Below are positions 53,485 through 62,605 of a stretch of 64,000 nt of DNA, piece after piece. The stretch lies in contig DIDT01000005.1 of assembly GCA_002418285.1 (NCBI GenBank), positions 1-64,000 on the forward strand. Reading direction: 5' to 3'. Origin of the DNA: Phycisphaerales bacterium UBA5793 (GTDB taxonomy: Bacteria; Planctomycetota; Phycisphaerae; Phycisphaerales; UBA5793). The number at the start of each line of letters is the position of its first letter. Position 1 is the first letter of the stretch. The notes beneath the pieces were generated by a model. That model did not search any database. It had not been told where the DNA came from and saw only the letters and a program-made list of their open reading frames with translations. A program made the position numbers and the translations under genes.

Positions 53485-54381
53485 ATGACTCTTCGGACGA
53501 ATCAGCGGCTGACTTCACCCGCCGGCTACGTCGGCGGCAAATGCCGCATCGCACCCCACATCATCAAGCGCCTGCCCACCGACCGCGCCTGCTACGTCGA
53601 GGTCTTCGGCGGAATGGGCCACGTCATGACGCAGAAGGAGCCCGAGCCCAACGAGGTCTTCAACGACGTCCAGTCGATCGTCGTCACGTTCTGGCTGGTG
53701 CTGCGCGATCACCGCGACACGCTCATCGAACGCGTGCGCGGCATTCCCTACAGCCGGGAAGAGCACGATCGCATTCTCGCCTGGTGGGACGCGGGCTGTC
53801 CCGGGCCGGTCACCGACATCGAACGCGCTGCGCGATGGGTGTATCTGCTCAAGACCTCGTTCTCCTCACTGGTCGGCAACCCGTACGGCTACGCGCGCAA
53901 GGGCAACGGCAAGGCGAGCGGCTGGGTGAACCTGCCCGGGCGCATCGATGCGATCTCGGATCGATGGCGCGGCGTGCACATCGAGCACCTCGACTTCGCC
54001 GACATCATTCCGCGCTACGACGACATCGGCACCGTCTTCTACTGCGATCCTCCGTACGTCGATTGCGAAGGGTACTACGAGAAGAGCGGATTCGGACCGG
54101 CCGACCATGCCCGCCTGGCGGGCTGCCTCGACGCGATCGAGGGACGGGCCATCGTCTCGTACTACGAACACGAGCTCGTCGACACGCTCTATCCACGCAA
54201 CCAGTGGCGACGCGCCAAGGTCGACACGTTCAAGAGCGCGTGCCCGCTCGTGCGCGGCGGCGCGCAGACGCGGCCCAAGTCCACCGAACTGCTGCTCATG
54301 AACTTCGACGCCAAGACCGGGAGGCGGCTCGATGAGCCTCGTCGATCGACAACTCGAAAGAGACGTGCGGCCAAGTCGTGA
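53485..54381 (+). CDS. D12-class DNA adenine methyltransferase
   Basis: 298 residues from ATG 53485. YVGGK (15-19) and EVFGGMGHV (39-47) form the AdoMet-binding motif I region; DPPY at 188-191 is catalytic. These are the N6-adenine (Dam/D12) signatures. AGGAG lies upstream at 53468. No cognate restriction gene is adjacent, so it is an orphan enzyme. It probably modifies phage DNA against host restriction, the role Mu gives to Mom, also encoded near the right end. Confidence 0.88.
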   Translation: MTLRTNQRLTSPAGYVGGKCRIAPHIIKRLPTDRACYVEVFGGMGHVMTQKEPEPNEVFNDVQSIVVTFWLVLRDHRDTLIERVRGIPYSREEHDRILAWWDAGCPGPVTDIERAARWVYLLKTSFSSLVGNPYGYARKGNGKASGWVNLPGRIDAISDRWRGVHIEHLDFADIIPRYDDIGTVFYCDPPYVDCEGYYEKSGFGPADHARLAGCLDAIEGRAIVSYYEHELVDTLYPRNQWRRAKVDTFKSACPLVRGGAQTRPKSTELLLMNFDAKTGRRLDEPRRSTTRKRRAAKS

Positions 54382-54769
54382 AACGATCGATCGACGCGCG
54401 GTGGCCGTTGTCCAGATGCTCGACGCACATCGGGAGGTCCGCGACTACGTGAGCGCCGCCGACCTGGCCATGTACATCGGCTTGCCGCCGGAGATGAGCC
54501 ACGAGACCAGGCGGCGACGCATCCGCGAGGCGGTGCGCCGCGCACGCGAGATGCTGCGCGACCAGGGCGCTGAGGACGTCCTGGTCGCCAGCGGCCAGGG
54601 CTACGCGCTCACCGGCGATGCCGCGCTCATCCGAAGCTGGCTGGACGATCGCCGCCGCGCCGGCCTGACTGACCTGGCCGAGGTTCACCGCACGGAGCGA
54701 TCGCCCGCCGTCGACGCGGCCACGGGCCAGACGATGCTCTTCAACCCGCAACCTCAATTCAGGATCTGA
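54332..54769 (+). CDS. Winged-helix-like early protein
   Basis: 145 residues. DYVSAADLAMYIGLPPEMSHETRRRRIREAVRRAREML and VASGQGYALTG form a wHTH with wing. Its 5' end overlaps the methyltransferase by 50 bp, so a later start is possible. It may regulate the right-end genes. Confidence 0.55.
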   Translation: MSLVDRQLERDVRPSRETIDRRAVAVVQMLDAHREVRDYVSAADLAMYIGLPPEMSHETRRRRIREAVRRAREMLRDQGAEDVLVASGQGYALTGDAALIRSWLDDRRRAGLTDLAEVHRTERSPAVDAATGQTMLFNPQPQFRI

Positions 54770-54771
54770 CC

Positions 54772-55554
54772 ATGCTCAGCACTTCCATGATGGTTCAGAA
54801 CATGCCCGTCGGCGCGGGCGGCAACGGCACTGTGAATCAGTGGCGACGCGATGGCGGATGGCCGGTGATGATCGAACGCGACCTGGGCGCGTTCATCGCG
54901 GCCGGTGGCGACACGGCGATGGTGTGGTTCGGTTGGGGCTACAAGCCGCAGATTCTCCCCGATGGCGCGCCGTCGAAGTACATCCAGTTCTGCACGGGCA
55001 CGCACGGTCGAACGGCCGAGGGCGGCGGATACAGCATGCTCTTCGCCACCTACTCGCAGGCGTTTGTCAATCCGATGCGAGGCGCTGGACGCCATGTGCT
55101 CACGTACATGGGAGACCCGGGCAACGACCTGGTCCTGGCGGCGACAAGGCGACGCATCAAGCGGGCGCAGATCATCTTGGAAAACCTCGCACCGTGTGAG
55201 GACACTGAGGTGGTGCTCGACCACTGCTCCAAGCTCGGCCCCGAGTGGGTCGGACGGCTGCGGATGGTCGGCGAAGTGACGGGCCACCGCGTGACGCTGG
55301 AGGGATGTCCACAGCGCGACGGGTTCGATCACCTACGCGAGTTCGGCTCCATGGTTATGTACGACAGCATCGATCGCCCCGGCCCCAACGGCATGACCCT
55401 CGACGAGATCCAGCGCGCCGGGTTCCCAGTGGTGTACGTGCTCATCCGCCCCGGCGATCTCCGGCCAGGTGAGGACATGGCCACGGTCTGCGCGGCGATG
55501 CAGGGGAGAGGGTTCACCGTCGTGACCGACTTCGGATCGGTGGTGACATCGTGA
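54772..55554 (+). CDS. Right-end phage protein of unknown function
   Basis: 260 residues. Alternating strands and helices (VVLDHCSKLG.., VMYDSIDRPGPNGMTLDEIQRAGFPVVYVLIRPGDLRPGEDM) suggest a TIM-barrel-like fold, possibly related to glycosidases, but no catalytic motif is certain. It is the last gene before the right-end repeats. A lytic function cannot be excluded because no endolysin was found elsewhere. Confidence 0.45.
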   Translation: MLSTSMMVQNMPVGAGGNGTVNQWRRDGGWPVMIERDLGAFIAAGGDTAMVWFGWGYKPQILPDGAPSKYIQFCTGTHGRTAEGGGYSMLFATYSQAFVNPMRGAGRHVLTYMGDPGNDLVLAATRRRIKRAQIILENLAPCEDTEVVLDHCSKLGPEWVGRLRMVGEVTGHRVTLEGCPQRDGFDHLREFGSMVMYDSIDRPGPNGMTLDEIQRAGFPVVYVLIRPGDLRPGEDMATVCAAMQGRGFTVVTDFGSVVTS

Positions 55555-55705
55555 GCCGATTCGACGCCGATCGAAGACCGTTCAACACCCCCTCAACGTG
55601 GGGTCGATGCCGCGTCGAATGGCGTAGGACGGTGGGCGCACCGATGGGCGCAGGGCGCACCGAAGCGCCCGCGATCGGCGTTTGTGCGACGGGATCGCGG
55701 CTCTG

Positions 55706-55845
55706 TGACGTTTCGTCCTGTCGCGGCTTGGTCGGATCGGGTCGTGTTGCGACATTTCGGTCTCGGCCCCGCAATCGAGCGCAAGTCTTTGTGTGTGCGC
55801 GTAGTTGCGCCTTCTCGCGCCCATTCGCAGGTTAACGACACTTCG
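55706..55845 (-). repeat. Right-end transposase-binding repeats
   Basis: TTGCGACATTTCG (55747-55759) is the exact reverse complement of the left-end word CGAAATGTCGCAA. CGACACTTCG (55836-55845) matches the core 9 of 10 positions, and TGACGTTTCG (55706-55715) matches 8 of 10. All are inverted relative to the left end, as expected for sites at an opposite prophage end. Confidence 0.6.
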
Positions 55846-55901
55846 CTGGTCCGGTTACGGCCGCCGATCGCCGCCGGGGATGGAATTGTCCAGCGCGCGA
55901 A

Positions 55902-55930
55902 ACCGCCTCCGCGCCAAGCGCAGAGGCGGT
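55902..55930 (-). terminator. Weak terminator after the leftward secreted-protein gene
   Basis: ACCGCCTC / GAGGCGGT arms with an inner partly paired loop. On the minus strand it follows the stop at 55979 and is succeeded by TTTCG, a short U-run. Confidence 0.45.
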
Positions 55931-55978
55931 GGGGGACATTCACGTTGCGGGTGCCACCCCTGGAACGACAAAGCTCAC

Positions 55979-56473
55979 CTACCAGACTCTGACGTCCCCG
56001 CCCTCAATGGGCAAGAACCGATCTTCCTGGATGCGCCCACCAAGGTAGTCGAGAATCGCCTGGGCGTCCGGAAATTCCGGCGGGGCGATGAGCAGGTAGG
56101 TCACGGCGTCGAGATTCTCGCCTCGGCCGCCGAGATCGCGCACGCCGAAGAACCCGGTCCAGCCGATCATGTTGGGATCGCCGTGCTCGATGATGGGACC
56201 GGCCATGCACAACGTTCCATCCTTGAGAGTCACCTGCGACGTGATCAGCATCGCCTGGTTCGGCTGGTCGGTGTAGTCAAACTCCGCCCAGCCTCGGACC
56301 GACTGGTTCGGGTGCCCAACGCATACGAACGTGACGGTGCGGCGTTCCTCGCCGCGATACGTCCATGAGTAGCCGGCTGCGATGAGCTTGGCGGCGTGCA
56401 CCTGCGGGGCAGCGCCCAGTGAGATGGCTGCGAGGACGATTGCACGCAGAATGTTCTTGACTTGAAACTTCAT
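55979..56473 (-). CDS. Small secreted protein, paralogue of the 12691-13203 product
   Basis: 164 residues with a Sec signal peptide (MKFQVKNILRAIVLAAISLGAAP). The mature part shares AGPI, GWTGFF, PPEFPDAQ and LGG with the product at 12691. No known family. It is the third gene of the second sigma-kinase-secreted protein cassette. Confidence 0.75.
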   Translation of the reverse strand: MKFQVKNILRAIVLAAISLGAAPQVHAAKLIAAGYSWTYRGEERRTVTFVCVGHPNQSVRGWAEFDYTDQPNQAMLITSQVTLKDGTLCMAGPIIEHGDPNMIGWTGFFGVRDLGGRGENLDAVTYLLIAPPEFPDAQAILDYLGGRIQEDRFLPIEGGDVRVW

Positions 56474-56549
56474 GATTTGCCCTTCTGTTGGACGCTCCGT
56501 TGAGGGGCAGTTCGATTCGCCACAGAATCTGTTCAGCCTGCCGTCTCTC
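56474..56549 (-). promoter_or_regulatory. Conserved leader of the second small secreted-protein gene
   Basis: The 76 bp upstream of ATG 56473 align with 12613-12690 over nearly the whole length, including GGCAGGCT, TTCTGTGGCGAATCG and ACTGCCCCTC. The conservation is as high as in the coding start. Confidence 0.6.
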
Positions 56550-56650
56550 CAACCTCAAAGCGACAAGCGCAGCCTGACAACCCCACACGAATCCGTGGAT
56601 TCACCGCATTTCTGATTCGAAGACTGATTCGAAGTTTGCCGCCGCACCCT

Positions 56651-59386
56651 TCACCAGTCGTTCGCTTCAGATGCAGACTTGGCAAGCGCCGCCTCGTACA
56701 TTTCCAGCCGGCTCTGGTACTCCTCGAGGAGTTCGGGCTGCAACCAGCCTTGCACACTGGCAATGGCCAGCCGCTCGGTCTTGATCGCGTTGCCCGTGTC
56801 TCCGGTCTGGTCCTGCGCTGTCGCAAGTATGTCGAGCATGCGATGGAGTTGTGGGTTCGTTTGCGCGTTGTCGCGCCTCTGCACCAGTTCGACGGCCCGC
56901 AGAGCAAACTGCAACGCGCGAATTGGATTGCAAACCTCTTCGATTGGGCGCAGGTGCACCCATGCCACAGTCGTGAGTTGCATTGGGCTTGCGGACGCAT
57001 CTTGCGCATCGGCCGGTAGATTGTCGAGTAGTTCGCGATACAGGTCCGAGGCAGCAGCGGCTCGGCCGAGTTTTTCGTAGCACATGCCGAGCCCCTTCAT
57101 GGCTGCCCACGTGGGCGGTCGTTGGAAACCGCCGGCGATCCGACGTCGCTCGCGCACATCTGTCTCGTAGACCGGACAGGCCTCCTCGTAGCGCCCCATC
57201 CTTACATAAAGAGCTGCGAGTCGAGATCGAAGATTGAGCGTGTGCGGATTTGCCTCGCCAATGAGTCCAGGAGCGATCTCAACCGTCTTGACGCGCAGCG
57301 CAAGAGCCGCCTCGTAGTCATGCGTCAATTCTCGCAGCCGAGCCAGATAGTCCTGCGAGATGAGCGTCGCAGGATCGTTTTCTCCGAAGAGACGAATGCG
57401 CCGGTCCAGCACTTCCTGAACGCGCGTTGCAGCCTCGTGAATTCGCCCGCCCGCAAACTCGGCTGTGGCGACTTGTATCATGGATTCGAGCGTGTCGGGG
57501 TCGTCGTCGCCGAGGACGCGTCTTCGCAGCACCAGCGTCTCCCTTGCAAGCGGATCCGCCTGATCAGCGCGCCCTGCCGTGCCATACACATTCGCCAGCA
57601 CCGCCATTGCACTCAGCGTGTCGCGGTGTTCGCGACCGAGCACACGCTGCCGTCGTTCCAGGTTTGTCCGAGCCATTTCTTCGAGTGTGGCCCCCTGGCC
57701 CTGTTGGCCGCGCAGCGCGATCAACGCATGCACCGCGTCGAGCGTGGCCGGATCATCCTCGCCCAGCAAGCGCGTGCGAATCTCCAGAGCGCCGGGGATA
57801 TGTTGCTCCGCCAGGTCCCACATCCCGATAGCCAGATAAGCCTGGCCGATGACCAGATGCAATTCGGCCGCGATCAATTCGTCCTTGATCTCGCCGCGAT
57901 CCAGCCGTTGGGCCGTGTCATTGAGAATCCCTCTGAGCAAGGTTGTATCCTGGCCCCGGGCCACCTCGGGATTGATGCCGCCGAGCATCTCAGAGATCAG
58001 TCGCTTCACCTCGGTGGCCCGATTGAGTTCGCGTTCTTTTTCCTGTTCCGCCAGCTCAGCCCGCGCTTTCTGATCGAGCGCCCAGAGCATGCCGCCGGTC
58101 GTGCCGGCAGTGCCCAGCACGAGCACGGTCGCCACGAGGGCGGCCGCGATCACACCGGCGCGATTGCGCTTGACGAACTTGCCGAGTCGATAGGTCGCAC
58201 TTGGCGGCCCAGCCGTCACGGGTTCATCATCCAGATATCGCTGGATGTCGACGGCCAGGCCGTTGGCGGTGTCGTAGCGGCGCGAACGGTCTTTCTCGAG
58301 GCACTTCATGATGATCCAGTCGAGATCGCCGCGCAGAACCGAACCCAGTTCCCGCACATCGACACACCGCTGCTGGGCGGTGCGCGTCGCGCGAGCGCCC
58401 AGCGTGTACAGGCGTGTGCTCGGCCGATCCGGCTCGGTTTCGCGGATGACGCGCATCATCTCGGCGTAGCCTTTGCTCATAAGTTCGTCTGAATTGAACG
58501 GCGTGGTGCCGGTGAGCAGTTCGTAGAGCAAGACCCCAAGGCTGTAGATGTCGCTGCGCGTATCGATATCCAGTCCGCTCATCTCGGCCTGCTCCGGGCT
58601 CATGTAGGCCGGCGTACCGATCATCTGCTGGTGCTGGGTAAAGAGGGTTTTGTCGGTGAGTTCCTGGTTGGTTGCCTTGGCGATGCCGAAGTCGATGACC
58701 TTGGGCACCGGCACGCCGTCGTGCAACGTGATCATCACATTGCCTGGTTTGATGTCGCGGTGGATGACGCCTTTCTGGTGGGCGTGCTGAATCGCATTGC
58801 AAACCTTAATGAACAGGTCCAGCCGGGCCCTGGTATCGAGCCGTTGCGTGTCACAATACTGGAGTATCGGCACGCCGTTGATCAGTTCCATGACGAAGAA
58901 AGGGCGACCGCTGTCAGTGGCGCCGGCGTCGAGGACCTTGGCGATGTTCGGGTGATCCATCATCGCCAGTGCCTGGCGCTCGGCCTCGAAGCGCGCGATC
59001 ACCTGCTTTGTATCCATCCCGAGCTTGATAATCTTCAGGGCGACGCGGCGCTTGACAGGTTCTTTCTGCTCGGCCATCCACACCGAGCCAAATCCGCCTT
59101 CGCCGATCGACTGAAGCAGTTTGTAGCGGCCGATCATCTGGCCGGATTGCTCGGAAGATGGCGCGTGGCGACGCGCACGCGCGGTGGCGGCCTCATTCGA
59201 AATCGCAGCGTCCATGGCGCGCGCGGGATCATCGAGAAATGCACCTGCCGCGTCATGCGCTTCGAGCAGGGATTCGACCTCGGCCCGCAGGGCTGCATCA
59301 TCGCCGCACACTCGATCCAGGCAGGCAGCGCGGGCATCACCCTTGAACTCCATGGCCATGGCAAAGATGTCGATCGGTCGGTTCAT
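56651..59386 (-). CDS. Transmembrane Ser/Thr protein kinase with TPR domain (kinase 3)
   Basis: 911 residues. A short N-terminal helical segment precedes the kinase: GEGGFG 95-100, VALK Lys118, HRD 209-211, DFG 232-234. One membrane segment lies at about 411-436, then the conserved ARGQDTTLLRGILND linker and a TPR array to the C-terminus. It is closest to kinase 2 in the window. It lies 39 bp downstream of its sigma gene and is followed by the secreted-protein gene after 177 bp. Confidence 0.93.
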   Translation of the reverse strand: MNRPIDIFAMAMEFKGDARAACLDRVCGDDAALRAEVESLLEAHDAAGAFLDDPARAMDAAISNEAATARARRHAPSSEQSGQMIGRYKLLQSIGEGGFGSVWMAEQKEPVKRRVALKIIKLGMDTKQVIARFEAERQALAMMDHPNIAKVLDAGATDSGRPFFVMELINGVPILQYCDTQRLDTRARLDLFIKVCNAIQHAHQKGVIHRDIKPGNVMITLHDGVPVPKVIDFGIAKATNQELTDKTLFTQHQQMIGTPAYMSPEQAEMSGLDIDTRSDIYSLGVLLYELLTGTTPFNSDELMSKGYAEMMRVIRETEPDRPSTRLYTLGARATRTAQQRCVDVRELGSVLRGDLDWIIMKCLEKDRSRRYDTANGLAVDIQRYLDDEPVTAGPPSATYRLGKFVKRNRAGVIAAALVATVLVLGTAGTTGGMLWALDQKARAELAEQEKERELNRATEVKRLISEMLGGINPEVARGQDTTLLRGILNDTAQRLDRGEIKDELIAAELHLVIGQAYLAIGMWDLAEQHIPGALEIRTRLLGEDDPATLDAVHALIALRGQQGQGATLEEMARTNLERRQRVLGREHRDTLSAMAVLANVYGTAGRADQADPLARETLVLRRRVLGDDDPDTLESMIQVATAEFAGGRIHEAATRVQEVLDRRIRLFGENDPATLISQDYLARLRELTHDYEAALALRVKTVEIAPGLIGEANPHTLNLRSRLAALYVRMGRYEEACPVYETDVRERRRIAGGFQRPPTWAAMKGLGMCYEKLGRAAAASDLYRELLDNLPADAQDASASPMQLTTVAWVHLRPIEEVCNPIRALQFALRAVELVQRRDNAQTNPQLHRMLDILATAQDQTGDTGNAIKTERLAIASVQGWLQPELLEEYQSRLEMYEAALAKSASEANDW

Positions 59387-59425
59387 CTCTCAACAACTCC
59401 ATCCGACACACAGCCGGCTCACCGA

Positions 59426-60010
59426 CTAATCTTCTTCGGATCGCTCCTGCATCGCTCGGAACAGCCACGCACGGGCGAACGACCATCGCCGATCGACCGT
59501 GTTCGACGACACCCCCAGCGCCTCGGCCGTCTGATCGATCGTCAGACCGGCGTAGAACCGGAGCCGAACGACGGCCGCCGCCTCGGGCACTTCGTTCTCC
59601 AAGCGTCGGAAGACCTCGTCGAACCCCAGGATCTCGGAGGAATCGCCAGCGGCGAGATCCGCGACATTTGTCAGACTGACCTTGGTTCGATCTCCGCCTC
59701 GCTTGACGCGACCCCTGCTGCGGGCGTGATCGATGAGGATGCGGCGCATGGCCTCGGCTGCCGCGACGTAGAAGTGGGCCTTGCTCGACCACGGAACAGC
59801 CCGATCGCCCACCAGGCGGAGATACGCCTCGTGAACCAGGGCCGTGGCCTGAAGCGTGTGGTCCGGCCGCTCCGTCGCAAGGGCTCGCTGGGCCACCGCT
59901 CTCAACTGGTCATACACCAGAGGCAGGAGACTCGCCACTCGATCGGTGTCACTCTGTGACTGGTCGAGCAGAATGGCCAACGTCGGAGAATTGGGAAGGT
60001 CCGTATCCAT
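59426..60010 (-). CDS. ECF sigma factor, TIGR02999-like (second cassette)
   Basis: 194 residues from ATG 60010; an upstream in-frame start at 60061 is less likely. Region 2: LPLVYDQLRAVA and HTLQATALVHEAYLRLVG. Region 4: LRFYAGLTIDQTAEALGVSSNTVDRRW. It directly precedes the kinase gene, the same order as 9086-12528. No anti-sigma gene is present nearby. Confidence 0.9.
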   Translation of the reverse strand: MDTDLPNSPTLAILLDQSQSDTDRVASLLPLVYDQLRAVAQRALATERPDHTLQATALVHEAYLRLVGDRAVPWSSKAHFYVAAAEAMRRILIDHARSRGRVKRGGDRTKVSLTNVADLAAGDSSEILGFDEVFRRLENEVPEAAAVVRLRFYAGLTIDQTAEALGVSSNTVDRRWSFARAWLFRAMQERSEED

Positions 60011-60209
60011 GCAGTCAATTCGGTTTGCCGTCGCGAAACTGAGAGTCGTGCGGTCGGGCAAGTTTGGCCGTCGCTCAGTCCGAGTCGGACGCAGCTCCAG
60101 GAATCATACCTGAAAACCTGCTGTCTCTGAGCCACTTTTGCGCTGAAGCTGCAGAATTGTCCCCTCTACGAAAGCGCCGCGGATCTGGACCTGGGGTATC
60201 GGGGCTTGG

Positions 60210-60455
60210 TCACTGCACTCGACTCGGCCCCTTCCGCGCCACCCAATGATCGCCACTTTTGGCGTACTCTTTCTTCACGGCCGCCCAAGCGACCCGGTGC
60301 GCCGTCTCCTCACGTGAGGCACCACCCTGGCGAGACGCTCGATCCGCATACTGCTCCCATGCGTTGTTGAATGCGGCACGGTAGATCCGCTGCGCTTCCC
60401 GCAGCAGATGTTCGCGCACGGCTTTGGGCAGATTGGAGATGGATGCATAGGGCAT
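60210..60455 (-). CDS. chaB: ChaB-family protein
   Basis: 81 residues from ATG 60455. MPYASISNLPKAVREHL, then AFNNAWEQYAD and ASREETAHRVAWAAVKKEY are the ChaB signature. Named as a regulator of the ChaA cation transporter in E. coli, although no chaA is seen here. GGAG lies nine bases upstream of the start. Confidence 0.88.
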   Translation of the reverse strand: MPYASISNLPKAVREHLLREAQRIYRAAFNNAWEQYADRASRQGGASREETAHRVAWAAVKKEYAKSGDHWVARKGPSRVQ

Positions 60456-60684
60456 GACCCTCATCTCCTTCGTCTTGCTCGCATCCACGGCGACGGTTGA
60501 ATGCTGTTTGTTCTACAGATGAAGGTGAGGAGGCGCCTGGCCGTGCCTATACACCGTGGCTGAAACGGGGCCGGTTTCTCTCTGGTCTTTGCGCGACTCG
60601 CGCAAAGAGTCATATGGTCGCTTGCGGCACCGAATGGCTCGATCGCATTGAAGCCATGGCACGCAAGCCCGGAAGGAACAGAAC

Positions 60685-62385
60685 ATGTCAGTCGCCCAGA
60701 TGCCACCTCGTCATGAGACCGAGCGGATGCAGTACGTCGGTCAGGAACTGCTTCGCAATCCACGATACAACAAAGACTGCGCTTTCACTCCAGCCGAGCG
60801 CGAGGAGTTTCAACTCGAAGGTCTTCTGCCGCCGGCGGTGCAGACCATCGAAGAGCAGGTCACACTCGAACTGGAGCATCTGCGCGACAAGCGCGATGAT
60901 CTTGAGAAGTTCATCGGTCTTGATGCGTTGCGGGAGCGAAACGAAACGCTGTTCTATCGACTGCTCATCGAGAACCTGCCGGAGCTGATGCCGATTGTCT
61001 ACACGCCGGTTGTTGGGCAGGCGTGTCAGCGCTACAGCCACATCATGCGCCAGCCGCGCGGCTTGTGGATCACCCCTGATCAGATCGATCGGATACCGGA
61101 AGTGCTGCGCAACTCTCCGGATGACAACATCCGCCTCATCGTGGCCACCGACAACGAGCGCATCCTCGGTCTGGGTGACCAGGGCGCGGGTGGCATGGGA
61201 ATCCCCGTCGGCAAGCTCTCACTCTACACCGCAGCCGCGGGCATTCATCCATCGCAATGCCTGCCGATCAGTCTCGACGTCGGCACCGACAACGCCGAAC
61301 TGCTCAACGACCCGTACTACCGAGGCTGGCGTCACCGGCGCTTGCGAGGTCAACCCTTCGAAGAGTTCATCGAGGCGTTCGTCGAGGCCGTTGCCCAAGT
61401 GTTCCCGCGGGCGCTGCTGCAGTGGGAGGACTTCCACAAGAACACGGCCTTCCAGGTGCTCGATCGGTATCACTTGCGCATTACCAGTTTCAACGATGAC
61501 ATCCAGGGCACCGCCGCCGTCGCAACGGGCGGCATCCTCGCGGCGCTGCGCCAGACCGGCGAACGACTCTGCGATCAACGCATTGTCTACCTTGGCTCAG
61601 GCGCGGCCGGTGTCGGAATCGGACGGCTCATCCGCGATGCGATGCGCGAAGAGGGAGCGAATGAGGCGACGATCCGACGCGCCCAGGCGTTCCTCGACAG
61701 TCGCGGGTTGATCTTCTCCGATCGCATGATTCGCGATGTGCACAAGCGCGCGATGGCCTGGAACCGGGAAGACATGGACGCCTATGGCTTGCGTGGCGAT
61801 GGACCGTTCGAACTGCTGGAGGTCGTCGCGCACGTCAAGCCGACGATTCTCATCGGCACAACCGCCGAGCCGGGCGTGTTCACCGAGCAGGTCATTCGCG
61901 AAATGGCAAAGCACGTCGATCGACCGATCATCATGCCGTTTTCGAATCCCACGTCCAAGGCCGAGTGCACGCCAGAGGAGGCGATTCGCTGGACGGACGG
62001 ACGTGCGCTCATCGCCACCGGCAGCCCGTTCCACCCGGTCGAGTACAAGGGTCGTCGTCACATCATCGGGCAGGGTAACAATGTGTTCATCTTCCCCGGA
62101 CTCGGGCTCGGATGCATCATCTCCGAAGCGCGGCAGGTGACGGACTCGATGTTCCTCGTCGCCGCCCGAACACTCGCGGATTGCATCTCAACCGAGCGAC
62201 TTGAGGCCGGTGCCCTGTACCCGGATCAAAGCGATCTGCGCAGCGTCTCGCGGCGCATCGCGATCGCCATCGTGCGCGAAGCCAAGCGACTTGATCTCGG
62301 GCGCCTGCTGCGCGACGAGTCCATCGAGGACACGGTCGATGCTGCGATGTGGTACCCAGAATATGGACGGCCGCCGGGACTTTGA
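60685..62385 (+). CDS. maeA: NAD-dependent malic enzyme
   Basis: 566 residues, typical of large malic enzymes. PIVYTPVVGQACQRYSHI, the ATDNERILGLGDQGAGGMGIP block and LQWEDFHKNTAF..SFNDDIQGTA are the malic enzyme signatures. The Rossmann motif is GSGAAGVGIG. It converts malate to pyruvate and CO2 in the cytoplasm, linking the TCA cycle to pyruvate. NAD preference is inferred from family. Confidence 0.9.
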   Translation: MSVAQMPPRHETERMQYVGQELLRNPRYNKDCAFTPAEREEFQLEGLLPPAVQTIEEQVTLELEHLRDKRDDLEKFIGLDALRERNETLFYRLLIENLPELMPIVYTPVVGQACQRYSHIMRQPRGLWITPDQIDRIPEVLRNSPDDNIRLIVATDNERILGLGDQGAGGMGIPVGKLSLYTAAAGIHPSQCLPISLDVGTDNAELLNDPYYRGWRHRRLRGQPFEEFIEAFVEAVAQVFPRALLQWEDFHKNTAFQVLDRYHLRITSFNDDIQGTAAVATGGILAALRQTGERLCDQRIVYLGSGAAGVGIGRLIRDAMREEGANEATIRRAQAFLDSRGLIFSDRMIRDVHKRAMAWNREDMDAYGLRGDGPFELLEVVAHVKPTILIGTTAEPGVFTEQVIREMAKHVDRPIIMPFSNPTSKAECTPEEAIRWTDGRALIATGSPFHPVEYKGRRHIIGQGNNVFIFPGLGLGCIISEARQVTDSMFLVAARTLADCISTERLEAGALYPDQSDLRSVSRRIAIAIVREAKRLDLGRLLRDESIEDTVDAAMWYPEYGRPPGL

Positions 62386-62605
62386 TCTCCGCCCTGATCT
62401 TCGTGAGAACCTGAAGGACGGTTCGGCCAGTCTGGTGAAATGCAAACGGGGGCGGAAGGCGTTTGTACGGCAGCAATCTGCGTGGATTTGCTGCGGCTCG
62501 CGCATTCCCTTCATGCCGATCCTGCAATAGCCTTCCTCCAGCGCCGTTTGGCGCATACGTCCATTGAGTTCTTGAACGCCCTGCTTCCCTCAGGAGGATG
62601 TTGAA

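Larger units (their letters stand above)
20961..55851. mobile_element. Mu-like transposable prophage, siphovirus type
   Basis: An approximately 34.9-kb element. Late head and tail genes read leftward from 41.2 to 21.1 kb; a repressor at 43.2-43.9 kb faces rightward early genes from 44.0 to 55.6 kb. MuA-type transposase, MuB-type ATPase and Mu gp27/gp28-like terminase define it as Mu-like; the divergent order resembles BcepMu rather than Mu. Boundaries are set by inverted CGAAATGTCG-type repeats at 20965-20997 and 55706-55845. No clean 5-bp target duplication was found, so the exact ends are uncertain by tens of bases. All core modules appear open. No endolysin gene was recognised. Confidence 0.85.

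Noticed and set aside
55551..55835. ORF after the last right-end gene
   Set aside because: Its product looks like random Arg/Ser/Pro-rich sequence and covers the end repeats.
20960..55850. Target-site duplication at the prophage ends
   Set aside because: Five-base comparisons around the candidate TG/CA ends (20970 and 55840) and outward by symmetrical steps gave no direct match (for example CGAAA against CTTCG).
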